Positions 19,401 to 27,573 of a DNA stretch of 64,000 bases are shown here, piece by piece. Source of the stretch: JBDTSW01 sp963758845 (GTDB lineage: Bacteria > Actinomycetota > Thermoleophilia > Solirubrobacterales > 70-9); assembly GCA_963758845.1 (NCBI GenBank), contig CAVWWX010000002.1, positions 1,984,001 to 2,048,000 of the forward strand, read 5' to 3'. The notes under the pieces are model-generated. The model was given only the letters and a program-made list of their open reading frames with translations. It was not told the origin of the DNA and did no database searches. A program made the position numbers and the translations under genes. Within the stretch, counting starts at the first letter, position 1; each line of letters starts with the position of its first letter.

Positions 19401-19886
19401 TCACTCAGGGGTGAGGACGAGCAGGAGCCCGCCATCGTCGTCGTAGGCGGGGAAGACGTCGGCGACAGCCTCGGCGGTCAGGTCGCCCTCGGCGGTGACG
19501 GACACGCGCTTGTTCAGCGAGCGCACCCCCCACTCCAGCGTCGTCTCGATCGGGTCGGTGCTGCCGTTCCCATCGGTATCGGCGGCCTCGCCGCCGTCGC
19601 CCTCCTCGAGCCACTCGAGTCCGAGCACCTCGCGCACGGGCCGTCCGATCACCTGCTCGTCGCTCAGCCCGGTCAGCTCGTAGCCGCCCTTGCCGATGTC
19701 GACCAGCCGTCCCTTGGCGTCGCAGGTGAAGAACGCGGCGCCCGGGGCCGGGTAGTAGTCGTCGAGCAGCTCGAAGACGAATCCGAAGCCGCACTTCGAG
19801 CAGTCCTTGGGACGGTTCGAAAGGCCGGCGGTTCGCTCTCCGCTCAGCTCCCGGTTTCCGCAGTTCGGACAGATGAAGAAGGGCAC
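19401..19886 (-). CDS. Zinc-ribbon protein with PAS-like domain
   Basis: The 161-residue protein starts with a zinc ribbon: two CxxC pairs in ICPNCGN and CSKCGFG. A PAS-like domain follows (AAFFTCDAKGRLVDIGKGGYELTGLSDEQVIG; then VLGLEW), with an acidic linker of Asp, Gly and Glu around residues 95-110. A PAS fold that directly follows a ribbon suggests a small sensory or regulatory protein, but no output domain is present. The start GTG sits exactly 7 nt after a TAGCCT element, indicating a leaderless mRNA. No closer function can be given. Confidence 0.7.
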   Translation of the reverse strand: MPFFICPNCGNRELSGERTAGLSNRPKDCSKCGFGFVFELLDDYYPAPGAAFFTCDAKGRLVDIGKGGYELTGLSDEQVIGRPVREVLGLEWLEEGDGGEAADTDGNGSTDPIETTLEWGVRSLNKRVSVTAEGDLTAEAVADVFPAYDDDGGLLLVLTPE

Positions 19887-19893
19887 GAACGAC

Positions 19894-19899
19894 AGGCTA
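19894..19899 (-). promoter_or_regulatory. Putative -10 element (TAGCCT), leaderless start
   Basis: On the minus strand TAGCCT ends 7 nt before the GTG of the zinc-ribbon/PAS gene, so transcription would start at or one base before the start codon. No ribosome-binding sequence is seen. Confidence 0.5.
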
Positions 19900-19928
19900 G
19901 CGACCCCGCCCTAAGGGAAACCTCAGCG

Positions 19929-20993
19929 TCAGAACAGGCTGGCGGCCTGCTCGGGCAGCTCGACGCCGAGGTGCTCGGCCCCGCGGGCCGTGATCACGCG
20001 CCCACGCTGGGTCTTCTTGATCAGGCCCTGCTGCAGCAGATACGGCTCGTAGACGTCCTCGATCGTGTCGGGCTCCTCGTCGACGACGGCCGCCAGCGTC
20101 GTCAAACCGACGGGCCCGCCGGCGAACTTCACAGCGATCGCGTCGAGGATCGCGCGGTCGTGGCGGTCGAGCCCAAGCGGGTCGACCTCCAGCAAGCTGA
20201 GCGCCTCGGCCGCGACCTCGGCGGTGATCACGCCGCTCCCACGGACCTCGGCGAAGTCGCGCACGCGCTTCAGCAGGCGGTTGGCGACCCGCGGGGTGCC
20301 CCGCGAGCGTTCGGCGATCGCGCCGGCGCCCTCGGGCTCGATCTCGACGTCCAGGATTCCCGCCGAGCGGGTGACGATCCGCGCCAGGTCGACCGCGTCG
20401 TAGTGCTCCAGGCGGTGCGAGACGCCGAAGCGGTCGAACAGCGGCTTCGTGAGCAGGCCGGCACGCGTGGTGGCGCCGATCAGGGTGAACGGCGGCAGGT
20501 CGAGCGTCACGGTGCGCGCGCCCGCGCCCGCGCCGAGGACGATCGGCAGGCGCCGGTCCTCCATCGCCGGGTACAGGGTCTCCTCGACGGCGGCGTTCAG
20601 CCGGTGCACCTCGTCGATGAAGAAGACCGAGCCGGGCTCGAGGGCGGTGAGGAAAGCGGCGATGTCGGCCTTGCGCTCGAGCGCGGGCCCCGCGGTGTGC
20701 ACGAGGGGCGCCTCCAGCTCGGCGGCCACGATGTGCGCGAGCGACGTCTTTCCCAGCCCGGGCGGGCCGGCAAGCAGCACGTGGTCAAGGGCCTCGCCGC
20801 GCTTACGCGCGGCCTCGATGAACACCTCGAGCTGTGCCGTGACCTGCTCTTGGTTCACGAAGTCGGCCAGGCGCTGCGGGCGCAGCGAGCGATCGAGCTC
20901 GTCGTCGGGCCCCGCGACGCGGATCTCGGCCATCGGGGGGTCCGACGGCTCGGCGGGGCCGTCCGCGAAGTTCGGATCGCGCGCGATGCTCAC
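19929..20993 (-). CDS. ruvB: Holliday junction branch-migration helicase RuvB
   Basis: The 354 residues carry the AAA+ motor: Walker A GPPGLGKTSLA, Walker B FIDEVHRLN, sensor GATTRAGLL, and arginine finger FDRFGVSHRLEHY. The C-terminal winged helix (DEEPDTIEDVYEPYLLQQGLI) binds DNA. RuvB hexamers drive branch migration with RuvA. The GTG start overlaps the ruvA stop (GTGA). Length and motifs are complete. Confidence 0.98.
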   Translation of the reverse strand: MSIARDPNFADGPAEPSDPPMAEIRVAGPDDELDRSLRPQRLADFVNQEQVTAQLEVFIEAARKRGEALDHVLLAGPPGLGKTSLAHIVAAELEAPLVHTAGPALERKADIAAFLTALEPGSVFFIDEVHRLNAAVEETLYPAMEDRRLPIVLGAGAGARTVTLDLPPFTLIGATTRAGLLTKPLFDRFGVSHRLEHYDAVDLARIVTRSAGILDVEIEPEGAGAIAERSRGTPRVANRLLKRVRDFAEVRGSGVITAEVAAEALSLLEVDPLGLDRHDRAILDAIAVKFAGGPVGLTTLAAVVDEEPDTIEDVYEPYLLQQGLIKKTQRGRVITARGAEHLGVELPEQAASLF

Positions 20994-21577
20994 GAGGCGC
21001 CCTGCCCCGCCTTCTTCAGCGCCGAGGAGATCAGGATCTCGGCGGACTCGCCGTCGACCCCGTCCAGCAGCTTGTCGGCCTCGGTCAGCGTGTAACCGAG
21101 GTGCATCAGCCCGTCGCGGGCCATCGAGCGCGGGTCGTCCGAGCCGGTGTCGGCCAGGGCGCTCTCCTCGAGCTCGCCGGCGACCTTCTCGCGGAGCTCC
21201 ACGATCACCCGCTCGGAGGTCCGCTTGCCGATCCCCTGCACCGCCTGGAAGCGCTTGGCGTCGCCGGCGGCGATCGCGCCCAGGAGCTCGCGCGGCGTAC
21301 CGCCGGAGAGGATCGCGATCGCGACCTTGGGTCCGACGCCGGAGACGGAGATCAGGTTCAGGAAGAGGTCGCGCTCCTCCTCGCTTGCGAAGCCGTACAG
21401 GTGGATGCCGTCGTCGCGCATGACCAGGTGGGAATGCAGGGTGGCGTGCTTGCCGCGGGCCGGCACGGCCTTCAGCGTCTCGGCCGAGACGGCCAGGCGG
21501 TAGCCGACGCCCGCGGCGTCGATCACGACATGGTCGGTCCGCCTGACCAGGACCTCGCCCGACACCGATGCGATCAA
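20990..21577 (-). CDS. ruvA: Holliday junction DNA-binding protein RuvA
   Basis: The 195-residue protein has the OB domain (IASVSGEVL, VGYRLAVS), two helix-hairpin-helix motifs (ISVSGVGPKVAIAILS and QGIGKRTSERVIVEL) and a C-terminal RuvB-binding three-helix domain (GLMHLGYTLTEADKLL). The TTG start at 21575-21577 overlaps the ruvC stop as TTGA. Longer upstream starts would only read through ruvC in another frame. Confidence 0.97.
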   Translation of the reverse strand: MIASVSGEVLVRRTDHVVIDAAGVGYRLAVSAETLKAVPARGKHATLHSHLVMRDDGIHLYGFASEEERDLFLNLISVSGVGPKVAIAILSGGTPRELLGAIAAGDAKRFQAVQGIGKRTSERVIVELREKVAGELEESALADTGSDDPRSMARDGLMHLGYTLTEADKLLDGVDGESAEILISSALKKAGQGAS

Positions 21578-22125
21578 AGCGCCTCCCCCGCGAGCCCGTC
21601 GACGGCGATCGCGGGACCGCCGTCGCGAGCCACCGGGGCGAACGCGTGCGCGGGCCTGGTGTGGCTGGCGTGGCAGATCGCGACGGCCAGGGCGTCCGCG
21701 GCGTGGTCGGACTCGGGCGGGCTGGGCAGCCCCAGTAGCGCGCCGACCATGTGCTGGACCTGCGCCTTGGCAGCGGCGCCGCTCCCGCACACCGACATCT
21801 TCACGGCCTGCGGCGTGTAGTCGAAGGTGGGGACGTCAGCCTGGGCGGCCGCCAGCATCGCGACGCCGCGCGCCTGGCCGACGGCGATCGCCGAGCGCAC
21901 GTTGCGCCCGAAGTAGAGGTCCTCGAGGGCGACGGCTACCGGCTCGTGCCAGCCGACCAGCTCGGTCAGCGACCGGTGGATGCGAGCCAGGCGCTCAGCC
22001 GTCGGCGCGCCCGGCGGGGCCTCGATCACGCCGCCGTCGATCGCGCTCATGTGGCCGCCCGCCACTCGCACCACGCCAAAGCCGGTGCTCGCGACGCCCG
22101 GGTCGATGCCCATGACCACGATCAT
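21574..22125 (-). CDS. ruvC: Crossover junction endodeoxyribonuclease RuvC
   Basis: The 183-residue RNase H-fold resolvase has the catalytic Asp in MGIDPGVASTGFG, the Glu in ALEDLYFGRN, and the C-terminal Asp pair in ESDHAADALAVAICH. It is first in the ruvC-ruvA-ruvB operon, the usual actinobacterial order, and follows yebC on the same strand. Confidence 0.97.
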   Translation of the reverse strand: MIVVMGIDPGVASTGFGVVRVAGGHMSAIDGGVIEAPPGAPTAERLARIHRSLTELVGWHEPVAVALEDLYFGRNVRSAIAVGQARGVAMLAAAQADVPTFDYTPQAVKMSVCGSGAAAKAQVQHMVGALLGLPSPPESDHAADALAVAICHASHTRPAHAFAPVARDGGPAIAVDGLAGEAL

Positions 22126-22182
22126 GGGTACTGATTCTGGAACCGCGCTCGGATGCCTCTTTCCCGCGGCAGTTACGCCAGG

Positions 22183-22938
22183 TCAAGCCGCGGCCTCGGC
22201 CTCCTCGAGCAGCGCCTCGGGGATGTCGAAGTTGGCGTGGACGGCATCCACGTCGTCGTGTTCGTCGAGTGCGTCCATCAGGCGCATCATCGCCCGGGCG
22301 GTGGCCTCGTCGCTGACCTCGACGACCGCGTTCGGCTCCATCACCAGCTCGGCGGACTCGACCTCCACCCCAGCCGCGTCGAGCGCCGCCCGCACCGTGG
22401 AGAGGTCCTCCGTGGCCGTCAGCACGCGCAGGGACCCGCCCTCGGCCTGGACGTCCTCGGCGCCGGCGTCGATCGCCACCAGCAGGTCGTCCTCCGAGTA
22501 GCGCCCCCCGTCGACGGCGATCGCGCCCTTCTTCTCGAACTGCCAGGCGACCGAGCCCGGCTCGCCCAGGCTGCCGCCCGTCTTGTCGAAGGCGTGGCGC
22601 ACCTCGGCCGAGGTGCGGTTTCTGTTGTCGGTCAGCGCCTCGACGAGGACGGCGACGCCCGCCGGCCCGTAGCCCTCATAGAGCGTCCGCTCGATCTCGC
22701 CGCCGTCCGCGTCGCCTGTGCCGCGATCGATCGCCCGCTGGATGTTGTCCTTGGGCATCGAGTACGAGCGAGCCTTCTCGACCGCCGCGGCCAGCGTGTG
22801 GTTGGACTCGGGGTCTCCCCCACCCTCCCGCGCGGCCACCTGGATCGCGCGAGCGAGCTTGGTGAACAGCTTCCCGCGCTTGGCGTCGGTCGCCGCCTTC
22901 CTGTGCTTGATCGAGGACCACTTCGAGTGCCCGGACAT
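22183..22938 (-). CDS. yebC: YebC/PmpR-family regulator
   Basis: The 251 residues begin with SGHSKWSSIKHRK and contain AREGGGDPESN and IERTLYEGYGPAGVAVLVE, all hallmarks of the YebC/TACO1 family. Members act as DNA-binding regulators or help ribosomes at proline stretches. Linkage to ruvCAB is conserved in many bacteria. The ATG is 7 nt downstream of TAAGAT. Confidence 0.95.
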   Translation of the reverse strand: MSGHSKWSSIKHRKAATDAKRGKLFTKLARAIQVAAREGGGDPESNHTLAAAVEKARSYSMPKDNIQRAIDRGTGDADGGEIERTLYEGYGPAGVAVLVEALTDNRNRTSAEVRHAFDKTGGSLGEPGSVAWQFEKKGAIAVDGGRYSEDDLLVAIDAGAEDVQAEGGSLRVLTATEDLSTVRAALDAAGVEVESAELVMEPNAVVEVSDEATARAMMRLMDALDEHDDVDAVHANFDIPEALLEEAEAAA

Positions 22939-22945
22939 GGCCCCG

Positions 22946-22951
22946 ATCTTA
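22946..22951 (-). promoter_or_regulatory. Putative -10 element (TAAGAT), leaderless yebC
   Basis: TAAGAT on the minus strand is separated by 7 nt from the yebC ATG. The predicted transcript would have a leader of about one base. Confidence 0.5.
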
Positions 22952-23082
22952 GGGTCGCCGCGGCGGTTGCGCCCGGACCGGACCTTGGAGGCTGGCCCGG
23001 GAGCTCGCGTGCGCCGCTGACGTCTAAAGGAGCCCCGGGGCCGCCCACCCGTTCGGCTGACCGGCCCCGAGAGGCGCTATCG

Positions 23083-23343
23083 CTAGTTGCTCCTGACCGT
23101 CTTGCTCTTGTCGGCCTCGCACTGGCTGGTCTCGCCGACCTTGGCGAAGAACTTGCCGGGTCCGCCGTTGCCACCCTGCCACTGGTACTCGTTGTTGTTT
23201 GCCTGGGCGGTGTCGCTTCCCACCTGGTCCTTCTCGCCGTTCTTGACCTCGAAGATCTTGACCTTCCGGCCGTTGGCGCAGTTGTCCTCATCCGGGCTCT
23301 TGACGACGCCCGAGACGGTGTTGCCGCCCCCTTGGATCGTCAC
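23083..23343 (-). CDS. Orphan beta-rich domain protein, 86 residues
   Basis: The sequence VTIQGGGNTVSGVVKSPD, CANGRKVKIFEV, EYQWQGGNGGPGKFFAKV and CEADKSKT matches a short beta-sandwich-like domain that I recall in secreted proteins of Solirubrobacterales, with two conserved Cys. Here it has no signal peptide. It lies in the same frame as the M29 aminopeptidase and begins 24 nt after that gene's TAG. Either it is an independent small gene from the GTG at 23343, or the remains of a larger secreted protein. The function is unknown. Confidence 0.5.
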   Translation of the reverse strand: MTIQGGGNTVSGVVKSPDEDNCANGRKVKIFEVKNGEKDQVGSDTAQANNNEYQWQGGNGGPGKFFAKVGETSQCEADKSKTVRSN

Positions 23344-23367
23344 CTTCGAGTGGCCTCGGCCGACGTG

Positions 23368-24471
23368 CTAGACGACGAACCTGCCGTCCTGTTGGAACAG
23401 CTCGCCGTCGACCTCGATCTTCCCGCCTTGGCGCAGGTCGCAGACCAGGTCGGTGTGGACGGCCGACTCGTTCTTGCCGCCCGATTCCGGGTAGGAGGCG
23501 CCGACCGCCATGTGCACGGTACCGCCGATCTTCTCGTCGAGGAGCACGTCGCGGGTGCCGCGGTCGATGCCGTAGTTGGTGCCGATCCCAAGCTCGCCCA
23601 GGCGCCGGGCGCCCTCATCGGTGTCGATCAGCTTGATCAGGTAGTCCTCGTTGCGCTCGGCCGAGGCGTCGACGATCTTGCCGCCCTCGAACTTGAACCG
23701 GACCCCGGTGACCTCGCGCCCGCCGATCACGGCCGGCAGGTGAAAGCTGACCTCGCCCTCCACCGAGTCCTCGATCGGCCCGGTGAAGAACTCCCCGTCG
23801 GGCATGTTGTGCTCGCCGGCGCAGGGGATGAAGGTGCGGTCCTCGACCCCCAGCGTGATGTCGGTGCCGGGCGCCGCGATCCGGACCTCCTTGTGGCCCT
23901 GGATCCACTCGGCCAGGCGCTCGCACTCCTCCGAGGCGCGCTTCCAGGCCCCGACGGGGTCCCCGTCGGTCGCGAGGCAGGCGCCGAAGTAGAAGTCCTC
24001 GAACTCGTTCAGGGACATCTCGGCGTCGGAGGCGTACCCGTTGGTGGGGAAGATCGTGTAGACCCAGCGGTGGCTGCCCTCGGCCGCGCGCTCGAGGGTC
24101 CGCTCCATCAGGTGCCTGGTGGCCGCCTGGCGCTTGGTCTGGCGCTCGGGGTCGACCCGCGAGAGCTGGCGCGTGTTGGTGTCGGCGCCGATGGCGATCC
24201 GGCAGTCAGCCTCCTCGGATGCCCATTCCGATAGCGGGGAGAGCCACTCGAGCTGGGCGTCGGAGGCGTTGCGGTAATAGGCGGCGGGCTGGCCCTCGAA
24301 CGCCATCGCGACGACGGGGTGCCCGCCCGCGCCGAGGACCTCGTCGTAGACCGCCGCGATCAGGGGCTCGGCGGCCGAGGCGCCCTCGATCACGCAGGTG
24401 TCACCGTCCTGGACGTTCGTGGAATATCGAACCAGGATCTGAGCCAGGTTCGTTACGCGCGGATCTCTCAA
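23368..24471 (-). CDS. M29-family aminopeptidase
   Basis: The 367-residue protein matches the thermophilic aminopeptidase family: a GASAAEPLIAAVYDEVL segment at the N-terminus, then FTGPIEDSVEGEVSFHLPAV. The metal-site region of the C-terminal half reads NYGIDRGTRDVLLDEKIGGTVHMAVGASYPE and HTDLVCDLR. It removes N-terminal residues from peptides in the cytoplasm with divalent metal. The TTG start overlaps the pdxT stop by 4 nt (TTGA), making it the third gene of the pdxS operon. Confidence 0.88.
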   Translation of the reverse strand: MRDPRVTNLAQILVRYSTNVQDGDTCVIEGASAAEPLIAAVYDEVLGAGGHPVVAMAFEGQPAAYYRNASDAQLEWLSPLSEWASEEADCRIAIGADTNTRQLSRVDPERQTKRQAATRHLMERTLERAAEGSHRWVYTIFPTNGYASDAEMSLNEFEDFYFGACLATDGDPVGAWKRASEECERLAEWIQGHKEVRIAAPGTDITLGVEDRTFIPCAGEHNMPDGEFFTGPIEDSVEGEVSFHLPAVIGGREVTGVRFKFEGGKIVDASAERNEDYLIKLIDTDEGARRLGELGIGTNYGIDRGTRDVLLDEKIGGTVHMAVGASYPESGGKNESAVHTDLVCDLRQGGKIEVDGELFQQDGRFVV

Positions 24472-25106
24472 GACTCCTCCTTCACCCCGGCCCCGTGTGC
24501 TGAATCTATCCGGGCGGCGGTGGCCACCGCCATTAAGAGCGCGTGAAATCTCGAATCGTCGGTCAGCTCGGGATGGAACGAGCAGGCGAGGATGTTGCCC
24601 TCGCGAACGGCGACCGGGTGTCCCTCGAGCTCAGCCAGCACCTCCACGCCGGGGCCGTGGGACTCGACCCACGGCGCCCTGATGAAGACCGCGCGTAGCG
24701 GCTCGGGGCCGATCCCGTCGATCTCCAGGTCCGCCTCGAAGCTGGCGAGCTGGCGCCCGTAGGCGTTGCGCCGGGCGGAGGCGTCGAGCAAGCCCAGGTG
24801 GTTGCGGTCCAGCAGGATCAGGCCGGCGCAGGTGCCCAGGATCGGGCGGCCCGACTGGGCGTGAGCGCGGATCGCCGGCTCCAGGCCGTCCCGCTCGATC
24901 GCCTTGGTGATCGTCGTCGACTCGCCACCCGGGATGACCAGGGCGTCAAGGCCGGCAACCTGCTCCGGCGTTCGGACCTGCACCGCCTCGGCTCCAAGCG
25001 AGCCCAGCATCCGCGCGTGCGCGGCAAAGTCGCCCTGGCTTGCGAGGACGCCGACGCGCAGACGGTGGCCGCCCCCGGGGGCGGGTGGCGTCGCGTCGGC
25101 GGGCAA
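24468..25106 (-). CDS. pdxT: Pyridoxal 5-phosphate synthase glutaminase subunit PdxT
   Basis: The class I-like amidotransferase has the Gly loop IPGGESTT, the nucleophile Cys in GTCAGLI, and the His-Glu pair in SFHPELTDD. It supplies ammonia to PdxS for vitamin B6 synthesis. A TTG at 25104-25106, one base after the pdxS stop, is a plausible start; no ATG or GTG stands near the conserved VGVLASQGDF. The predicted length is 212 residues. Confidence 0.93.
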   Translation of the reverse strand: MPADATPPAPGGGHRLRVGVLASQGDFAAHARMLGSLGAEAVQVRTPEQVAGLDALVIPGGESTTITKAIERDGLEPAIRAHAQSGRPILGTCAGLILLDRNHLGLLDASARRNAYGRQLASFEADLEIDGIGPEPLRAVFIRAPWVESHGPGVEVLAELEGHPVAVREGNILACSFHPELTDDSRFHALLMAVATAARIDSAHGAGVKEES

Positions 25107-25107
25107 G

Positions 25108-25995
25108 CTAGGTACCGCGCTGCTGGAGCAGCTCGCCGCGGGCGGCCAGCTCGGCGATGTCGTCGCCGCGCATCGGCTCGCCCAGCTCCATCGAGGCGGC
25201 CGCGACCCGGTCGGGGTCGTCCGCGTGTGTGGTGGCCTCGACGATGGCGCGGGCCCGGCGCTCGGGGTCCTCGGACTTGAAGATCCCGGAGCCGACGAAG
25301 TTGCCCTCGGCCCCAAGCTGCATCGTCAGCGCGGCGTCGGCCGGCGTCGCGATCCCGCCCGCGCAGAACATCGGCACGGGGAGCCAACCGATCTCGGCGA
25401 CCTCACGCACGACCTCCAGCGGGGCGGCGAGATTCTTGGCCTCGCTCGCCAGCTCCTCGGCCGGCAGCGACTGCAGGCGCTTGATCCCGCCGACGATGTC
25501 GCGCAGGTGGCGAACCGCCTCGACGACGTTGCCGGTGCCCGCCTCGCCCTTGGACCGGATCATCGCGGCGCCCTCGGCGATCCGGCGCAGGGCCTCGCCC
25601 AGGTTGGTGGCGCCGCAGACGAAGGGGATGTCGAAGGCGAGCTTGTCGATGTGGTTGGCCTCGTCGGCGGGCGTGAGGACCTCGGACTCGTCGATGTAGT
25701 CCACCTCCAGCGATTGGAGGACCTGCGCCTCGGCGAAGTGGCCGATCCGGGCCTTGGCCATCACAGGGATGGTCACCGCTTCCTGGATGCCCTTGATCAT
25801 CGAGGGGTTGCTCATGCGGGCGACCCCGCCGTCGCGGCGGATGTCAGCGGGAACGCGCTCGAGCGCCATCACAGCGACGGCACCGGCGTCCTCGGCGATG
25901 CGCGCCTGCTCGGGCGTGACCACGTCCATGATCACCCCGCCCTTCAGCATCTCGGCGAGCCCACGCTTGACGCGGAATGTGGCCCTCTCGGTCAC
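25108..25995 (-). CDS. pdxS: Pyridoxal 5-phosphate synthase subunit PdxS
   Basis: The (beta/alpha)8 barrel synthase has FRVKRGLAEMLKGGVIMDVV with the ribose-phosphate-binding Lys, then ARMSNPSMIKGIQ, YIDESEVLTPAD and GAEGNFVGSGIFKS. It condenses ribose 5-phosphate, glyceraldehyde 3-phosphate and ammonia to PLP. The GTG start (25993-25995) is chosen because it begins at the conserved N-terminus and sits 7 nt after TATCCT. Confidence 0.96.
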   Translation of the reverse strand: MTERATFRVKRGLAEMLKGGVIMDVVTPEQARIAEDAGAVAVMALERVPADIRRDGGVARMSNPSMIKGIQEAVTIPVMAKARIGHFAEAQVLQSLEVDYIDESEVLTPADEANHIDKLAFDIPFVCGATNLGEALRRIAEGAAMIRSKGEAGTGNVVEAVRHLRDIVGGIKRLQSLPAEELASEAKNLAAPLEVVREVAEIGWLPVPMFCAGGIATPADAALTMQLGAEGNFVGSGIFKSEDPERRARAIVEATTHADDPDRVAAASMELGEPMRGDDIAELAARGELLQQRGT

Positions 25996-26002
25996 CCCAG
26001 GG

Positions 26003-26008
26003 AGGATA
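26003..26008 (-). promoter_or_regulatory. Putative -10 element (TATCCT), leaderless pdxS operon
   Basis: TATCCT ends 7 nt before the pdxS GTG, giving a predicted leader of one base for the pdxS-pdxT-aminopeptidase transcript. Confidence 0.5.
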
Positions 26009-26100
26009 CGAGAACCAAATTCCCCGCACCGGCGAAACAATGGTCCGGCGTACTACGTTCCGTCAGTAGCCGGAGGCAGCGGAGCAGCCCCCGGATTTCA

Positions 26101-27018
26101 CTATTGAAGCTTGAGGATGCGGATCCGGTCCTTGTAGGCGCCCTTGTCGCGAGCGTAGACGCCGTGAGCCAGCGCCTGGACGATCGCCAGCAGGCTGGTG
26201 TTGGACCGGGTGAAGGAGGGGCCGTTCGACGAGTAGTAGAGCGTCAGGTCGGAGTGCTCGCCGATGTCGGAGAGGGTGGCGTCGGTGATCGACATCGTGG
26301 TCGCGCGGCGGTGCTTGGCCAGCTTCATCGCACGAACGACGATCGGGTGGCAGCGACCGGCGGAGAACGCGATCACCAGGCTGTCCTCGTCGACGCGGGA
26401 GAGGCGGGTGATCGAGTCCTGGCGCGGGCTCGAGATGACCTCGGCGCGGATGTCGAGCAGGGCGAGCAGATGGCGCAGGTAGCTGGCGAAGAACGCCAGC
26501 TGGTCGAGCCCGACGATCATCACCCGGTGGGCGCCGGCGAGGGCGGTGACACAGGCCTCGACCTGCTCGCGGGTGAGGTTGCGGACGGTCTCCTCCACGT
26601 TCGCGTGGTCGGCGGCCAGTGACGCCTCGAACTCGGAGTGGTCGAAGTCGAACAGCGGAGCCGACGCGCCGCCGGCGCCCTCGCCCTCGCGATGGCGGTA
26701 CTCCTCGATCGCGGCCTGCTGAAGCTCGGGGTAGCCCTCGAAGCCGAGGGCCTGGGAGAAGCGGACGACCGTGGACGAGGAGGTGTCGGCGCGGCGGGCA
26801 AGCTCCTCCGCGGTCTGGAAGGCGGCCTCGTCTAGGTGATCGACGATGTAGCGGGCGACGTCCTTCTGGGAGCGGGAGAACTCGTCGAAGCGCTCGGTGA
26901 TGTAGGCGGACAGAGTCTTGCCGTTGGGCCGCGAGGAGCGGCCGGCTCGCGGCGGGCTCGCGGCGCTGGAGGCGGTCTTGGCAGCAGCGGGGCGGGACTT
27001 TGTCGCGGTCTTGCTCAC
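26101..27018 (-). CDS. MurR/RpiR-family transcriptional regulator with SIS domain
   Basis: After a low-complexity Ala/Ser/Lys N-terminus, residues of an HTH_6 domain follow (YITERFDEFSRSQKDVARYIVDH, then TSSSTVVRFSQALGFEGYPELQ). A C-terminal SIS domain (MIVGLDQLAFFASYL, VIAFSAGRCHPIVVRAM) comes after it. Such proteins sense phosphorylated sugars and control sugar or amino-sugar genes. GTG 27016-27018 is preferred because the upstream extension to GTG 27084 is basic and unlike the family; neither has a clear ribosome-binding site. Its target is not evident here. Confidence 0.85.
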   Translation of the reverse strand: MSKTATKSRPAAAKTASSAASPPRAGRSSRPNGKTLSAYITERFDEFSRSQKDVARYIVDHLDEAAFQTAEELARRADTSSSTVVRFSQALGFEGYPELQQAAIEEYRHREGEGAGGASAPLFDFDHSEFEASLAADHANVEETVRNLTREQVEACVTALAGAHRVMIVGLDQLAFFASYLRHLLALLDIRAEVISSPRQDSITRLSRVDEDSLVIAFSAGRCHPIVVRAMKLAKHRRATTMSITDATLSDIGEHSDLTLYYSSNGPSFTRSNTSLLAIVQALAHGVYARDKGAYKDRIRILKLQ

Positions 27019-27113
27019 GGGCGGATGATTCGCCTCCGCCCCGGGTTTCCCTTCCGGCGCTTGCAGGCGATTTCGAGATTTCACGGCGGGCGGGCGGCGC
27101 CGGCCGAGCGGCG

Positions 27114-27563
27114 ATGTGGTTGGATCGGGCCGGAATGGACGCCGAGGAGGCCCTTCGCCTCACCAACCGCAACATGATCGCCTTCGACCTCGTCCTGGGG
27201 TCGGCGGCGCTCCTGGCCCCCTCGACCACCCTGCGCGTCCTGGGCCACGACGAGCCCTCGCCCGACGCCCGGCACCTGTTCCGCCGCTGCGGGCCGATCT
27301 GGCTGACGTTCGCCGCCGCGCACCTGGTCGCCGAGCGCCGCGACGAGCCGCGCGACTGGTGGGCGCTGGCCTGGCTGCGCGGCACGGAGCTCGCCACCGA
27401 CATCCTCTGGTCGGCCTCCCCCGCCTTCCGCCGTCCTGGCGCCAGGGCCGGACTGTGGTTCGCGGGCGCCTCGAACCTGGCCATGACCGCCGGCTTCGCC
27501 AAGCTCGCGACCGACCGAGGCCGGACACGATCCCGCGCCCGGCGCCTCCTACGCCGCCGCTAG
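27114..27563 (+). CDS. Hypothetical membrane protein
   Basis: About 149 residues with three or four hydrophobic helices (MIAFDLVLGSAALLAP, IWLTFAAAHLVAE, LATDILWSA, AGLWFAGASNLAMTAGFAKLA) and a strongly basic C-terminus. A start at ATG 27135 is equally possible. It resembles small uncharacterised actinobacterial membrane proteins. It is divergent from the SIS regulator, so regulation by it is conceivable. Confidence 0.6.
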   Translation: MWLDRAGMDAEEALRLTNRNMIAFDLVLGSAALLAPSTTLRVLGHDEPSPDARHLFRRCGPIWLTFAAAHLVAERRDEPRDWWALAWLRGTELATDILWSASPAFRRPGARAGLWFAGASNLAMTAGFAKLATDRGRTRSRARRLLRRR

Positions 27564-27573
27564 CGCGGTCCCG

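Noticed and set aside
22153..24234. A 693-codon plus-strand frame opposite yebC and the aminopeptidase
   Set aside because: Both minus-strand genes are clear family members; the plus-strand product has no recognisable domain.
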